From: Dietzia timorensis
GTDB lineage: Bacteria; Actinomycetota; Actinomycetes; Mycobacteriales; Mycobacteriaceae
NCBI RefSeq assembly: GCF_001659785.1
Contig: NZ_CP015961.1
Span: 1,736,001 to 1,800,000 of the forward strand
DNA: 64,000 bases
Direction of reading: 5' to 3'
A program made the translations under genes and the position numbers. The notes beneath the pieces were generated by a model, which did no database searches, was not told the DNA's origin, and saw only the letters and a program-made list of their open reading frames with translations. Below are positions 25,870-34,322 of the stretch, piece by piece; position 1 is the first letter of the stretch; each line of letters opens with the position of its first letter.

Positions 25870-26493
25870 TTCGACGACGCGAATGCTGCCGCCGGAAACG
25901 AGCAACGCTTCGTCGTCATCGAGATAGAGCAAGGGCAACCGGGACCCGTATTCGCGATCGATGCGCTCGAAAATCGACCGTGGGTAGTGGGTGAGCTTTC
26001 CGTCGGCATGGGGAACGACGACCTGCTGAATCATCCCCATACCCTCGTAGTTCTCGAGCGTGGGCGCCACGCGCGGATCATCGAGCAGCGTGATGGGTTC
26101 GAGGTCCGATCCCGCGACGACCGATCCGGCGCTCATCCCGATATACGGCAGCCCCGCACGGACGGCCTCCACGAGCGCGAGTCCCGCCCCGTTGTCGCGG
26201 AGCGCCGCAAGAAGTGCGAACGAATTGCCGCCCGCAACGTAGACCACGTCCAACTGGGACAGCGTCCGCGCGAAATTCGCTGCCGAAGTAGCGTCGGCCG
26301 CCAGAATTCGGGTCGCCTTGAACCCCAGCGCCTCCAGGCGATCGAGCTGCCACTGCCCTTCCGGGTCCTCTGCCTCAGCGGCGGCAGCATCCCAGATGAA
26401 GCCGAGGTGCAGGCCTTCTGACGCTCTTCCCGTCGCGCCTTCGACGAAGCCTGGTACGGCGCCTATCCCGAGGGACGTCAAGAGCAACTTCAT
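25861..26493 (-). CDS. peptidase E family (S51) serine peptidase
   Basis: A 210-residue protein of the class I glutamine-amidotransferase-like fold in which the nucleophile is serine: GMSAGSVVAG, Ser near residue 120. VVYVAGGNSFALLAAL and VVPHADGKLTHYPRSIFERI are typical of peptidase E (alpha-aspartyl dipeptidase-like). A role in cutting Asp-X dipeptides or in turnover of a modified peptide is inferred from family only. ATG 26493 follows a TACCAT -10 box by 7 nt. Overlaps the exonuclease gene tail to tail. Confidence 0.83.
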   Translation of the reverse strand: MKLLLTSLGIGAVPGFVEGATGRASEGLHLGFIWDAAAAEAEDPEGQWQLDRLEALGFKATRILAADATSAANFARTLSQLDVVYVAGGNSFALLAALRDNGAGLALVEAVRAGLPYIGMSAGSVVAGSDLEPITLLDDPRVAPTLENYEGMGMIQQVVVPHADGKLTHYPRSIFERIDREYGSRLPLLYLDDDEALLVSGGSIRVVESP

Positions 26494-26500
26494 ATCCGCG

Positions 26501-26506
26501 ATGGTA
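26501..26506 (-). promoter_or_regulatory. -10 box, leaderless promoter of the S51 peptidase gene
   Basis: TACCAT on the minus strand lies 7 nt before ATG 26493. Its -35 position falls on the -10 box of the divergent gene. Confidence 0.5.
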
Positions 26507-26522
26507 TGTCAGAGTGGGACTG

Positions 26523-26528
26523 TAGCGT
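26523..26528 (+). promoter_or_regulatory. -10 box, leaderless promoter of the RibD-like gene
   Basis: TAGCGT lies 7 nt before ATG 26536 in a 42-bp divergent intergenic space. Confidence 0.5.
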
Positions 26529-26535
26529 CTCCGAC

Positions 26536-27111
26536 ATGGGCAGAATTTTCTTTGACACCGCCACCTCGATGAATGGCTTCATCGCCGACGCCGATCATTC
26601 TCTGCAGTGGTTGTTCGACGTTCCGCAAGAACCCTCCGGCCCGTCCGAGAAGGACGAGTGGGCCGACAGTCCGATGGCAGAGGCCGCGGCCATCGTCATG
26701 GGATCGACCACCTACGAATGGCTACTCGCGCACGAGAACATTCGGGAATCTCCGGGACGATGGACAGAGCTTTTCGGAAATAAGCCGGTGCACGTGTTTT
26801 CCACGAGAACACTCTGGGTGCCGCCGGAATCTGCGGTACGCGTCGTCACCGGACATGTGTCAGACGAACTCGACAGGATGAGGGACGCAGCGGGCGACGG
26901 AGATATCTGGCTTGTCGGCGGAGGCGATCTCGTCGGCCAGTTCTTCGATGCCGGCGCCCTCGATGCGATCTACCTGACTGTGGCACCGGTCGTGCTCGCA
27001 GGCGGCGCGCCTTTGCTTCCCAGGCGTATTGAGTCCGACCGCCTCCGCCTCGTCGGTGTACGCCAGGACGGCCAGTTCGCCCGGCTGGAGTATCAGGTTG
27101 TGGGCGCCTAG
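26536..27111 (+). CDS. dihydrofolate reductase-family (RibD C-terminal) reductase
   Basis: A 191-residue protein with the RibD-C/DHFR-like fold: IFFDTATSMNGFIADADHSLQWL at the N-terminus, MGSTTYEWLL in the middle, and DIWLVGGGDLVGQFFDAGALDAIYL near the C-terminus, the NADPH-binding pattern. Members reduce pterin-, pyrimidine- or riboflavin-like substrates; this one is unassigned. ATG 26536 is preferred over ATG 26506 because family members begin at this point and a -10 box lies 7 nt upstream. A bidirectional hairpin follows the stop. Confidence 0.83.
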   Translation: MGRIFFDTATSMNGFIADADHSLQWLFDVPQEPSGPSEKDEWADSPMAEAAAIVMGSTTYEWLLAHENIRESPGRWTELFGNKPVHVFSTRTLWVPPESAVRVVTGHVSDELDRMRDAAGDGDIWLVGGGDLVGQFFDAGALDAIYLTVAPVVLAGGAPLLPRRIESDRLRLVGVRQDGQFARLEYQVVGA

Positions 27112-27120
27112 CGTGCAAAA

Positions 27121-27159
27121 GCCCGTACCGATGGGAAACATGTCCACGTCGGTACGGGC
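27121..27159 (-). terminator. intrinsic terminator of the SRPBCC gene, possibly bidirectional
   Basis: GCCCGTACCGA pairs perfectly with TCGGTACGGGC across a 17-nt loop. On the minus strand the stem is followed by TTTTGC, so it terminates the SRPBCC transcript and may also block read-through from the reductase gene. Confidence 0.8.
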
Positions 27160-27177
27160 CGTGTGTGGGTCAACGCT

Positions 27178-27642
27178 CTAGGCGACTGCCTTGGCGAGAG
27201 CGTTGAGCGACTCTTCGAGTGCGTCCTCCGAAAACGCGGGGAGGATCTGCTTGAGCTTCTCGTCGGTGACCTTGCGCCAGTCGTACGTCAAGGTCACCTT
27301 GGACTCGGCCGATCCCTCGGACTCGATTTCCCATACCCATTCCCAGCCAGCGGGTTCGTCTTTATTCTTTTCCTGGGCCGGTTGCCAGCTGACGAGTTTG
27401 TTCTCGATGACACCGGTGACGTGGTTGAACATCTTGTACTCGCCGCCCATTTTCTCGGCGTACATGTTCATCACGAAGACGTCGCCGACCGCAGAGATCC
27501 GTTCGGTGTCCTCCGCGGATCGGACGGTCCCCGACCCATCGATCTCGTTGTGCCGGGCCGGTAGCGACAGGACGTCGAAGATCTTGTCGGCCGGCGCGTC
27601 GATCGTGCGGGATACGGTGATGCTTTCGCTGTTTTCCGTCAT
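27178..27642 (-). CDS. SRPBCC (START-like) small-ligand-binding protein
   Basis: A 154-residue protein of the polyketide cyclase/START-like superfamily: ITVSRTIDAPADKIFDVLSLPARHNEIDGSG is the typical first strand-helix unit, followed by the curved-sheet strands GDVFVMNMYAEKMGGEYKMFNHV and WEWVWEIESEG, and a long C-terminal helix ALEESLNALAKAVA. The fold holds a hydrophobic ligand, which is unknown. It lies downstream of helY on the same strand, 66 bp away, with its own terminator. Confidence 0.83.
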   Translation of the reverse strand: MTENSESITVSRTIDAPADKIFDVLSLPARHNEIDGSGTVRSAEDTERISAVGDVFVMNMYAEKMGGEYKMFNHVTGVIENKLVSWQPAQEKNKDEPAGWEWVWEIESEGSAESKVTLTYDWRKVTDEKLKQILPAFSEDALEESLNALAKAVA

Positions 27643-27708
27643 GACCCCACTGTGCCACTGCCGGTGTGCTCGTGCAGGTGCCCCTGGGCAGAGACGGTTT
27701 TCAGGTGT

Positions 27709-30405
27709 TTAGGTGATTTTCTCGTCGACGACGCCGCGGCGGATCATGTCGGCGGCGTTCCGGGCTCTCTTCGCGGTCTGATCGTCGGCGATCTTGGCGA
27801 CCTGAATCAGTCCGTCGAGCACAAGCCTTGCCGAGCGCACGAAGTCGCCCGCCGTAAGGTCCACACCTTCTTGCCAGCTGGCCGCGAGCACCTCCGACAG
27901 CGAACCTCCCGATACCCAATGGTGGATCACGGGGGCCAGTGCGAGATCGATATCGCTCGTCTGCGGAAGCTGGCGTTTGCGCTCGGCTGCGGAAATCTTG
28001 TTCGCCGAGGCCTCGGTCGCGGCCAGGGCCTCCTGCAGCTTCGGAGAGCTCGGCGGCCGGACGGTTTGTTGGCGCCGCCCATGTGCCACCACTGCGGCGA
28101 CGCACGCGGCGAGTTCGGCTGAATCGAGGCCCGCCCACGCGCCGCCGCGAACCACTTCGGTGATGAGCAGTTCCTGTTCCGAGTGCACCCGTGCGAGCAA
28201 GGCGCCTTCCTCGGTCGCGACGATCTGTCCGCCCCGGCCTTGCTCGAGGTAGCCGAACTCACGAAGAAGATTGACGATTCGCCGGAAGCGCCGGGCGAGC
28301 GATGCCTGGTCGTCTTCGATGCGCCTGGTCAGTGTCTGCTCTCGTGCGGCGACCTCGTTCCACGCGTGCCACGCCTTTGCCCAGAGCTCGAGTTTTTCGT
28401 TTCCATGCAGATGGTGAGCGGCAAGTTCTCGCCGCGCCGCGCCGATCCGGGGATCCGAGGGACGGTTCTCCTTCTTTCGGAGTTTCTTCGCGCGCGCCCG
28501 AGCTTTCGGCGCAAGCCGATCCATCTGTCCGACGAGTCGCTTACGGTTTCCTCCGGTCGTCGCGCGACGCCCCGAAGGAAGCACGAGACGCCCGACGGTG
28601 ATGGGCGGGCGGTGGAAGTCGCGGACATCGAGCCACTTGGTGTGACCGTTGTCGAGAAGGCACAGCACGCGCGCAGCGGTGGGCGAATCGCTCTTCACCG
28701 TAAGCACCGTTCCGAGGAACGCGAGGCGTTTGCGATCGATGAGAAGCACGTCGCCCTCATCGGTTCGCGTGAGCGCCTTCGCGATCTCGGCATCGGCGTG
28801 TTCGCGTTGTTTCTGCTTGTGCTCACGCTCGAGCGCGGTGAGCTTCGCCCGCAGCGCCATGTAGTCGTCGAGCTCGGCCGGTGGGTCGAGCCGGTCGAGT
28901 GCGTCTCGGCGTTCGGCGGCCTGACGGCGCGTGTGTTCGAGCGCGGAGGCTTCGCGTACGACGTCCTTGTCTATTTGGAACTGGGCGAAGCTACGTCCGA
29001 CGAGGGCCTCGGCTTCTTTGTCGCCGATGGTGGACACGAGGTTGACGGCCATCGAATAGTCGGGCGCGAACGCGCTTCGTAGAGGGAACTTCGGCGAGTT
29101 GGCGAGATTGATCAGGACGTGGAGGTCGAGCTCGGGATCGTCGAGGGTGACGGCGGTGCCGAGGATATCGATTCCGCGCCTGCCCGCGCGTCCGGTGATC
29201 TGCGAATACTGCGCAGCAGTGAGCGGCACATGCCCCTCGCCGTCAAACTTGGTGAGCTTTTCCAGAACGACCGCTCGGGCGGGCATGTGGATACCGAGGG
29301 CGAGCGTTTCGGTGGCGAAAACGACCTTGATGAGCCCGTCGGAAAATAGTTCCTCGACGATTGTGCGGAACAGGGGAAGCATCCCGGCGTGGTGCGCCGC
29401 GATCCCCGCGGTGAGTCCTGATCGGAAAGCGGCGTAGTCCAATGCCTCAAGGTCGGCGGCGGGAACCTCGCGAACCGCTTCGTCGGCGAACGCGCCGATA
29501 TCGCGTGCTTCTACCTTTGTCGTGAGACGGAGCCTGCTTCGGCGCATCTGCTCGACGGCACCGTCGCAGCCCGCACGGGAGAAGATGAAGTAGATGGCGG
29601 GGAGAAGCTCTTCGTCGTCGAGAGCCTCTATCGCATCGAGACGCTTGGCCCACAGCGGACGGCCCTTGGTCGACATGCGCCGATCGTGATAGCCCTCTCC
29701 CCTTCCGCGGCTCTCGCGGAGCAGCCCGTCGGTGATCGGTACCATCTCGCCTTCGCGCAAGAGGAGATGCCGAAGCGGAACCGGGCGATGGGTGCTGCTG
29801 ATCACGGCGGTATCGCCGCGCACACTTGAGAGCCAATCCCCCAGCTCGTCCGCGTTGGAGACTGTGGCCGATAAACCGACGAGTTGAACGTGGGTGCCGA
29901 GGGTGAGGATGATCTCCTCCCACACGACACCTCGAGAGCGATCGCCGAGATAGTGGATCTCGTCCATCACCACGCACGAGAGGGATTCGAGAATAGACGA
30001 TTCCGCGTAGATCATGTTGCGGAGTACCTCCGTCGTCATGACAACGACGTCGGCGTCGGGGTTGATCGAATGGTCTCCGGTGAGAAGGCCGACCGCATCG
30101 GTGCCGAAGCGGGAACGGAATTGCCGGAACTTCTGGTTACTCAGCGCCTTGATCGGAGTGGTGTAGACGCAGGTGCCGCCGCGGGCGAGCGCGCGGTGTG
30201 CGGCGTACTCCCCGATGAGCGTCTTGCCCGACCCTGTCGGGGCGGATACGAGCACATCCCGCTCGTCGTCGAGTGCGTCGAAAGCCTGTTGCTGGAACTC
30301 GTCCGGCCGAACGTTCGATGCTGTGAGAAATGAGGTCAACAGAGGACGCGACTCTATCGAGTCAGGGCCCTCGGTGGCGCTGCCGGCGGAAGAGGAGTTA
30401 GTCAA
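27709..30405 (-). CDS. helY: DEAD/DEAH-box RNA helicase HelY
   Basis: An 898-residue Ski2/Mtr4-type superfamily 2 helicase. Motifs run in order: Q-like FQQQAFDAL, Walker A SAPTGSGKTLIGEY (near residue 55), YTTPIKALSNQKF, DEIH in VVMDEIHYLGD, SAT in GLSATVSNADELGDWL, and motif VI QITGRAGRRGID. The C-terminal third has the DSHCT-type helical domain. The start is probably TTG 30405; no ATG or GTG lies in frame upstream. Order helY-tatC-tatA matches mycobacteria, and the promoter before tatA probably drives all three. Confidence 0.93.
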   Translation of the reverse strand: MTNSSSAGSATEGPDSIESRPLLTSFLTASNVRPDEFQQQAFDALDDERDVLVSAPTGSGKTLIGEYAAHRALARGGTCVYTTPIKALSNQKFRQFRSRFGTDAVGLLTGDHSINPDADVVVMTTEVLRNMIYAESSILESLSCVVMDEIHYLGDRSRGVVWEEIILTLGTHVQLVGLSATVSNADELGDWLSSVRGDTAVISSTHRPVPLRHLLLREGEMVPITDGLLRESRGRGEGYHDRRMSTKGRPLWAKRLDAIEALDDEELLPAIYFIFSRAGCDGAVEQMRRSRLRLTTKVEARDIGAFADEAVREVPAADLEALDYAAFRSGLTAGIAAHHAGMLPLFRTIVEELFSDGLIKVVFATETLALGIHMPARAVVLEKLTKFDGEGHVPLTAAQYSQITGRAGRRGIDILGTAVTLDDPELDLHVLINLANSPKFPLRSAFAPDYSMAVNLVSTIGDKEAEALVGRSFAQFQIDKDVVREASALEHTRRQAAERRDALDRLDPPAELDDYMALRAKLTALEREHKQKQREHADAEIAKALTRTDEGDVLLIDRKRLAFLGTVLTVKSDSPTAARVLCLLDNGHTKWLDVRDFHRPPITVGRLVLPSGRRATTGGNRKRLVGQMDRLAPKARARAKKLRKKENRPSDPRIGAARRELAAHHLHGNEKLELWAKAWHAWNEVAAREQTLTRRIEDDQASLARRFRRIVNLLREFGYLEQGRGGQIVATEEGALLARVHSEQELLITEVVRGGAWAGLDSAELAACVAAVVAHGRRQQTVRPPSSPKLQEALAATEASANKISAAERKRQLPQTSDIDLALAPVIHHWVSGGSLSEVLAASWQEGVDLTAGDFVRSARLVLDGLIQVAKIADDQTAKRARNAADMIRRGVVDEKIT

Positions 30406-30444
30406 GAAATCACTTGTGCGTCGGAGACATGTACATCGACGAAT

Positions 30445-31584
30445 TTAAAGCACGTCGTCATAGTTGCCAGGATTCACGGGACCGGATTGTCCGGGGTTCG
30501 GATAGGGCCCTGGAGCGGCACTGGGCGGAGGTAGTGGGGCGCTACCACCTACACCGAGAGAGGCGGTTCCGTAGTGGTCTGCGCCGGTGCCGATCGGCGC
30601 CGGGCTACCTACGGACGACGGCTGGTAGGCGTTGCCGGAAGTACCGGCTTCCTCGGCAGTGATCGGCGACGCTTGGTCGTCGTCGAGCTCATCCCAATCG
30701 CGCTTGTTCTTGCCCCTACGCTTGTCGTTGATGCGCGCGAACTGGGTGGCGACCTCCACCAGCACGCACACGGCGACGGCGAGGGCGAGCATGGAGAACG
30801 GATCCGAGCCCGGTGACATGACGGCGGCGAACCCGAAAATGGCAACGATGATGCCACGCCGCGCCTTCGCCAGTTGCTCGTAGGACAACACCCCGACAAC
30901 ATTGAGCATTGCCACGAGCAGCGGAATCTCGAAACTCACGCCGAAGATCAGGATCAGGTAGATGACGAAGTTGAAGTATTCGCTACCCGAAAGGGCCGTT
31001 ACCTGCACGTCGTCGCCAACCGTGAGCAGGAAGTCGAGCGCCTGGGAGACGACGATATAGGCGATTACGGCGCCTGCAACGAACAGCAAAGCGGCGAGGG
31101 TGGTGAAGATCCGCCCGAAGCGGCGCTCCTTTTGGTGGAGGCCGGGCACGATGAACGCCCACAGCTGGTACAGCCACACCGGGCACGAAAGAACCGCACC
31201 GGCGGTGAGTGCGACCTTGAGACGCAGCATGAACTGCTCAAACGGGCCGGTGGCGAGAAGACGGCACTCGTCGGTGGCGTTGAAGCTCGCACGTGCGGAC
31301 TCCGGCAGAGAGCAGTATGGGCCGGTCAGAATACTGCCAAGCGATTGGATAGGTCCGAGCGAGTACTGGTACCACATGAAGCCGAAGATGGTCATGATCA
31401 AGACCGCAGCCGCCGAAATCAACACTCGCTTCCGGAGCTCATAAATGTGCTCCATGATCGGCATCGAGCCGTCCGGAGCTCTCTTGGTGCGCTTGCGGCG
31501 GCGAGTCTTCGCGGACGGTTTGGCCGGTCCATCGCCGGGAGCCGGCTGATGCGCCTGTGGCGCGGAGACTCCGCTGTCGCTCAT
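30445..31584 (-). CDS. tatC: Sec-independent translocase subunit TatC
   Basis: A 379-residue membrane protein that recognises twin-arginine signal peptides. After a basic cytoplasmic N-terminus comes the conserved PIMEHIYELRKRVLISAAA, then six hydrophobic segments, with SFEIPLLVAMLNVVGVLSYEQL and FGFAAVMSPGSDPFSMLAL as family blocks. The C-terminus is unusual: about 110 residues of Gly/Pro/Ser-rich sequence, ending in a proline-rich tail PLPPPSAAPGPYPNPGQSG. ATG 31584 (MSDSGVSAP) is preferred over an in-frame upstream GTG-type start at 31629. Follows tatA by 69 bp. Confidence 0.95.
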   Translation of the reverse strand: MSDSGVSAPQAHQPAPGDGPAKPSAKTRRRKRTKRAPDGSMPIMEHIYELRKRVLISAAAVLIMTIFGFMWYQYSLGPIQSLGSILTGPYCSLPESARASFNATDECRLLATGPFEQFMLRLKVALTAGAVLSCPVWLYQLWAFIVPGLHQKERRFGRIFTTLAALLFVAGAVIAYIVVSQALDFLLTVGDDVQVTALSGSEYFNFVIYLILIFGVSFEIPLLVAMLNVVGVLSYEQLAKARRGIIVAIFGFAAVMSPGSDPFSMLALAVAVCVLVEVATQFARINDKRRGKNKRDWDELDDDQASPITAEEAGTSGNAYQPSSVGSPAPIGTGADHYGTASLGVGGSAPLPPPSAAPGPYPNPGQSGPVNPGNYDDVL

Positions 31585-31653
31585 TGTGGCCGTGTTCGTC
31601 CTTCCCCAGCGCGCCTGACCCCCGCACACGAGGGTCGAGCGGCATGCATGTGC

Positions 31654-32094
31654 CTACTGGTTCTGAGTACCCGGGTTGTACGGGGCGTTCTCGCCCGGGT
31701 TGTAGGGCTGACCCGGATTCACGTTCTGTTGCTGCGGCTGCTGGTAGCCCTGCTGGAAACCACCCTGCTGCTGCGGCTGCTGGTAGCCCTGCTGGAAACC
31801 ACCCTGCTGCTGCGGCTGCTGCTGGTACGCCTGCTGGGGCTGCTGGAAGTTCTGCTGCGGCTGTGCATACTGCTGGTACTGCTGATCACCCTGCGGGTAC
31901 TGGGCATTCGACGGAAGAGCCTGTTGAGGCTGCTCGCCGTCCTTGCCCTCGTGCTGCATCTCCTTGACCTCGGACTTGAAAATGCGCATCGAGCGTCCGA
32001 GCCCGCGCGCGGCGTCCGGGAGCTTCTTCGCGCCGAAGAGCAGCACGACTACCGCCAAGAAAATAAGCAAATGCCAGGGGCTTAATCCGCCCAT
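31654..32094 (-). CDS. tatA: Sec-independent translocase subunit TatA with Gln-rich tail
   Basis: A 146-residue protein that forms the Tat pore. The family part is residues 1 to about 50: [20 protein letters not shown] (membrane helix), the hinge [12 protein letters not shown] and the amphipathic helix [13 protein letters not shown]. The rest, about 90 residues, is almost entirely Gln, Gly, Pro, Tyr and Asn, including two identical 13-residue repeats. Usual TatA proteins are about 60-100 residues. ATG 32094 has a GGAAGG site. Neighbours are tatC and helY downstream and pafC upstream. Confidence 0.95.
   Translation of the reverse strand: MGGLSPWHLLIFLAVVVLLFGAKKLPDAARGLGRSMRIFKSEVKEMQHEGKDGEQPQQALPSNAQYPQGDQQYQQYAQPQQNFQQPQQAYQQQPQQQGGFQQGYQQPQQQGGFQQGYQQPQQQNVNPGQPYNPGENAPYNPGTQNQ
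31732..31809. repeat. 39-bp perfect tandem repeat inside tatA (two copies)
   Basis: Copies at 31732-31770 and 31771-31809 are identical; a partial third copy begins at 31810. On the tatA strand each unit encodes [13 protein letters not shown], so copy-number change keeps the frame. Confidence 0.95.
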
Positions 32095-32217
32095 TGGGAG
32101 TACCTTCCGTTTCTTTCGCTTCTCGCAGCACAATCGTACCCCGCCGCAGCCCTATCGCCGGACCGCCGTGCGGTGGACTCCACCCCTGCTGGAATGGGTG
32201 CCGCTCAAGATGATTCA

Positions 32218-32247
32218 AGAGTATGGAGACGGTGTCATGCAGGTCAA
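32218..32247 (-). promoter_or_regulatory. sigma-A-type promoter of tatA-tatC-helY
   Basis: On the minus strand, TTGACC (32247-32242) is separated by 18 nt from TACTCT (32223-32218), a near-consensus housekeeping promoter. It leaves a leader of roughly 115 nt before tatA. Confidence 0.6.
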
Positions 32248-32311
32248 TTGGAGACAGTGACCTCACAGCAACTTCCCGGCTAACACTTGGTTAAGCGTCG
32301 GGGTGAGGCCA

Positions 32312-33346
32312 CTAATTTCCGTACGCAGAAAGCGCCTCATGCGCCTGCTCGGCGATTTCCGTACGTAGCTCCTCGTCCAGTGGCTGTAGGGTCGTCGCGT
32401 TTCCGAGTAGGAACCGTCGCAACCAGTCCGGGTTGTAGTAGTCGACCGTCACCTCGGCGGATCCGTCCTCCCGCCAATGGATATCGCGGAACGGGTATTG
32501 CTCGACAAACCATGCCGAACCGGCCGGAACGACCGCGCGAATGGATTGTGTCGGGGTGGTGGACGCCTGTTCCGGTTCGGGCCCCACCGGGTGAGAGGTG
32601 CCAAGAGGTTCGACGTGCGCGATTCGGTCGGTGCGGAAAGTACGCCACTCCCCGATCTCACGGTCCACTCCGCGGAGATATGCATGCTCGGCCTGCACGT
32701 GCAGACGTCCGCCATCGACGATACGAATCCTCGTCGAATCCGAGCCCGCCGAGTGATAGACGAACCGGACCGCCAAACCCGATTCAAGGGCGGACCGCAG
32801 GTGTTCGGCTGCTTTCTCACTTGTTGACGGCGCCGGAGCCGTGGTCGAGGCTGCGTCCAGGCTTGCGTTGGCCGGCGAAATGGTGCCCAGCATCCGCAGC
32901 GCTTCGTCGAGCCCCTCCTGGTCCACGACTTCCGGGCGACCCACCAATGTGGCGAGCGCAGTCTTGAGGGTGATCGCCTCTTCGAAGGTAAGCCGCAGGG
33001 GACGGTCTATCCCGGCGAAAAAGGTAACCTCGACGAAGTCGGCCTCTGCGAGGTCGGTGTAGTCGTCGAACGCATCCACCTCGTGAGCGGGGTCGGAGGC
33101 GTCGTCGACCCATCCACCGTGGTCCTTGTCGCTTACCTCGCTCCAGAATGCGAGGTCGACGAGCTGGCCGGGCCCGTGGCCGGGAAGTCCACAGCACCAC
33201 AGCTGGCTCAACGTGTCGCGGAGTTGTTTCTCGGTAAGCGAGAGCTCACGCGCGGCGTCGGCTACGGCGACCGGACCACCTTGTTCGCGAAAATACGCGA
33301 GGACGGTGAGCATTTTGTCCGCGGACACTGGCGAACGGGGGGTCAT
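32312..33346 (-). CDS. pafC: WYL-domain transcriptional regulator PafC
   Basis: A 344-residue HTH-WYL protein. With PafB it forms the activator of the LexA/RecA-independent DNA-damage response in mycobacteria. The N-terminal winged HTH covers ADKMLTVLAYFREQGGPVAVADAARELSLTEKQL, cut as two helices; the WYL region includes VRFVYHSAGSDSTRIRIVDGGRLHVQAEHAYLRG with the family's spacing. ATG 33346 overlaps the pafB stop by 4 bp; upstream in-frame sequence overlapping pafB is a shadow. Confidence 0.92.
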   Translation of the reverse strand: MTPRSPVSADKMLTVLAYFREQGGPVAVADAARELSLTEKQLRDTLSQLWCCGLPGHGPGQLVDLAFWSEVSDKDHGGWVDDASDPAHEVDAFDDYTDLAEADFVEVTFFAGIDRPLRLTFEEAITLKTALATLVGRPEVVDQEGLDEALRMLGTISPANASLDAASTTAPAPSTSEKAAEHLRSALESGLAVRFVYHSAGSDSTRIRIVDGGRLHVQAEHAYLRGVDREIGEWRTFRTDRIAHVEPLGTSHPVGPEPEQASTTPTQSIRAVVPAGSAWFVEQYPFRDIHWREDGSAEVTVDYYNPDWLRRFLLGNATTLQPLDEELRTEIAEQAHEALSAYGN

Positions 33347-34317
33347 CGGACGGCCTCCAACGCTGCTCGTAGGGTCCCTGTTACCGCGTCCACGAGCTCG
33401 GGAGGTTCGAGTGCCCTCGCATTGGGTCCGGCACCAGCTACGAGCTCTGCAATGGTGACCAGTGAGACCGAAGAAAGTTCGAGCTCTTCCCCGTCGACGC
33501 CGCCGAGCGCGGATTCCGTCGAACGATGAGAGTGGGCGCGAAGCTCCGCCCCCGACCCCTTGGCCACCCACACCCGCGCGTCGATGCTCGGATCGAAGGT
33601 CCGAACGGACTCCTCGAGAATGCGCTGGATCTCCTCGACCGGCGGCCGGGGATGCTCGGCGGTCTGGTTCTTGACCGGTGAGAGCTCCGCGATCCGCGAC
33701 AGCCGAAAACAGCGCACGTCGTCCCTGTCGAGGTCGTAACCGACGACGTACCAATGCGCCTCGTGGGTACCGACGAGCCACGGCTCAAGCCGCCGCGGCA
33801 GCGGATCGAGCTCGCCCGCGCCCGTGTGGCAAAACGTCACCACCAGGTTCTTAGTACTGAATTCGGCAAGATCCGCGGCGAGCTCTAGTTCCCGGGAATC
33901 GCCGGGGTCGGCGGCAACCGGAGTCGCCAGTTGTGGCCGGATCCCGCCCGCGCGCAGCTTAGTCAGTGCGCCGGTCAACTCGGCATTGCGCGCAGCCCCG
34001 CTCCATACCTCGCTGACGATGGCGAGCACACCAGCAGCGCGCGGCGTGAGCTCCAACGGCGGCAATTCCACGTCGGCGCGTCGAATCCGGTACCCCGGCG
34101 TTGCCTCGTTATCCATGGTCGGGCCGGTTTCGAGATGAACCCCGGCCGCTTCGAGTTCGGCCTTATCCCGCTCGAAGGTGCGCTCGAACGAGCTCTGCGT
34201 CGACGCATCCTCGTAGCCCTGCACGGTATATCGGATCTGCTCGGCGGAGATGAATTGCTCCCTTGAGAGCAGACAAATCACCAAGTTGACCAGGCGCTGA
34301 GACTTCGAGGTGGACAC
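33343..34317 (-). CDS. pafB: WYL-domain transcriptional regulator PafB
   Basis: A 324-residue HTH-WYL protein, partner of PafC. The N-terminus (SQRLVNLVICLLSREQFISAEQIRYTVQGY) is the winged HTH, followed by the typical ERTFERDKAELEAAGVHLE. The WYL core is visible as EPWLVGTHEAHWYVVGYDLDRDDVRCFRLSRI. GTG 34317 is used: only 5 bp separate it from the pafA stop, and a TACCCT -10 box lies 7 nt upstream, so it may be transcribed alone as well as with the pup genes. Confidence 0.92.
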   Translation of the reverse strand: MSTSKSQRLVNLVICLLSREQFISAEQIRYTVQGYEDASTQSSFERTFERDKAELEAAGVHLETGPTMDNEATPGYRIRRADVELPPLELTPRAAGVLAIVSEVWSGAARNAELTGALTKLRAGGIRPQLATPVAADPGDSRELELAADLAEFSTKNLVVTFCHTGAGELDPLPRRLEPWLVGTHEAHWYVVGYDLDRDDVRCFRLSRIAELSPVKNQTAEHPRPPVEEIQRILEESVRTFDPSIDARVWVAKGSGAELRAHSHRSTESALGGVDGEELELSSVSLVTIAELVAGAGPNARALEPPELVDAVTGTLRAALEAVR

Positions 34318-34322
34318 GGATC

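Noticed and set aside
31732-31818. CRISPR-like repeat
   Set aside because: The 39-bp units are directly adjacent with no spacers and encode an in-frame peptide repeat of TatA.
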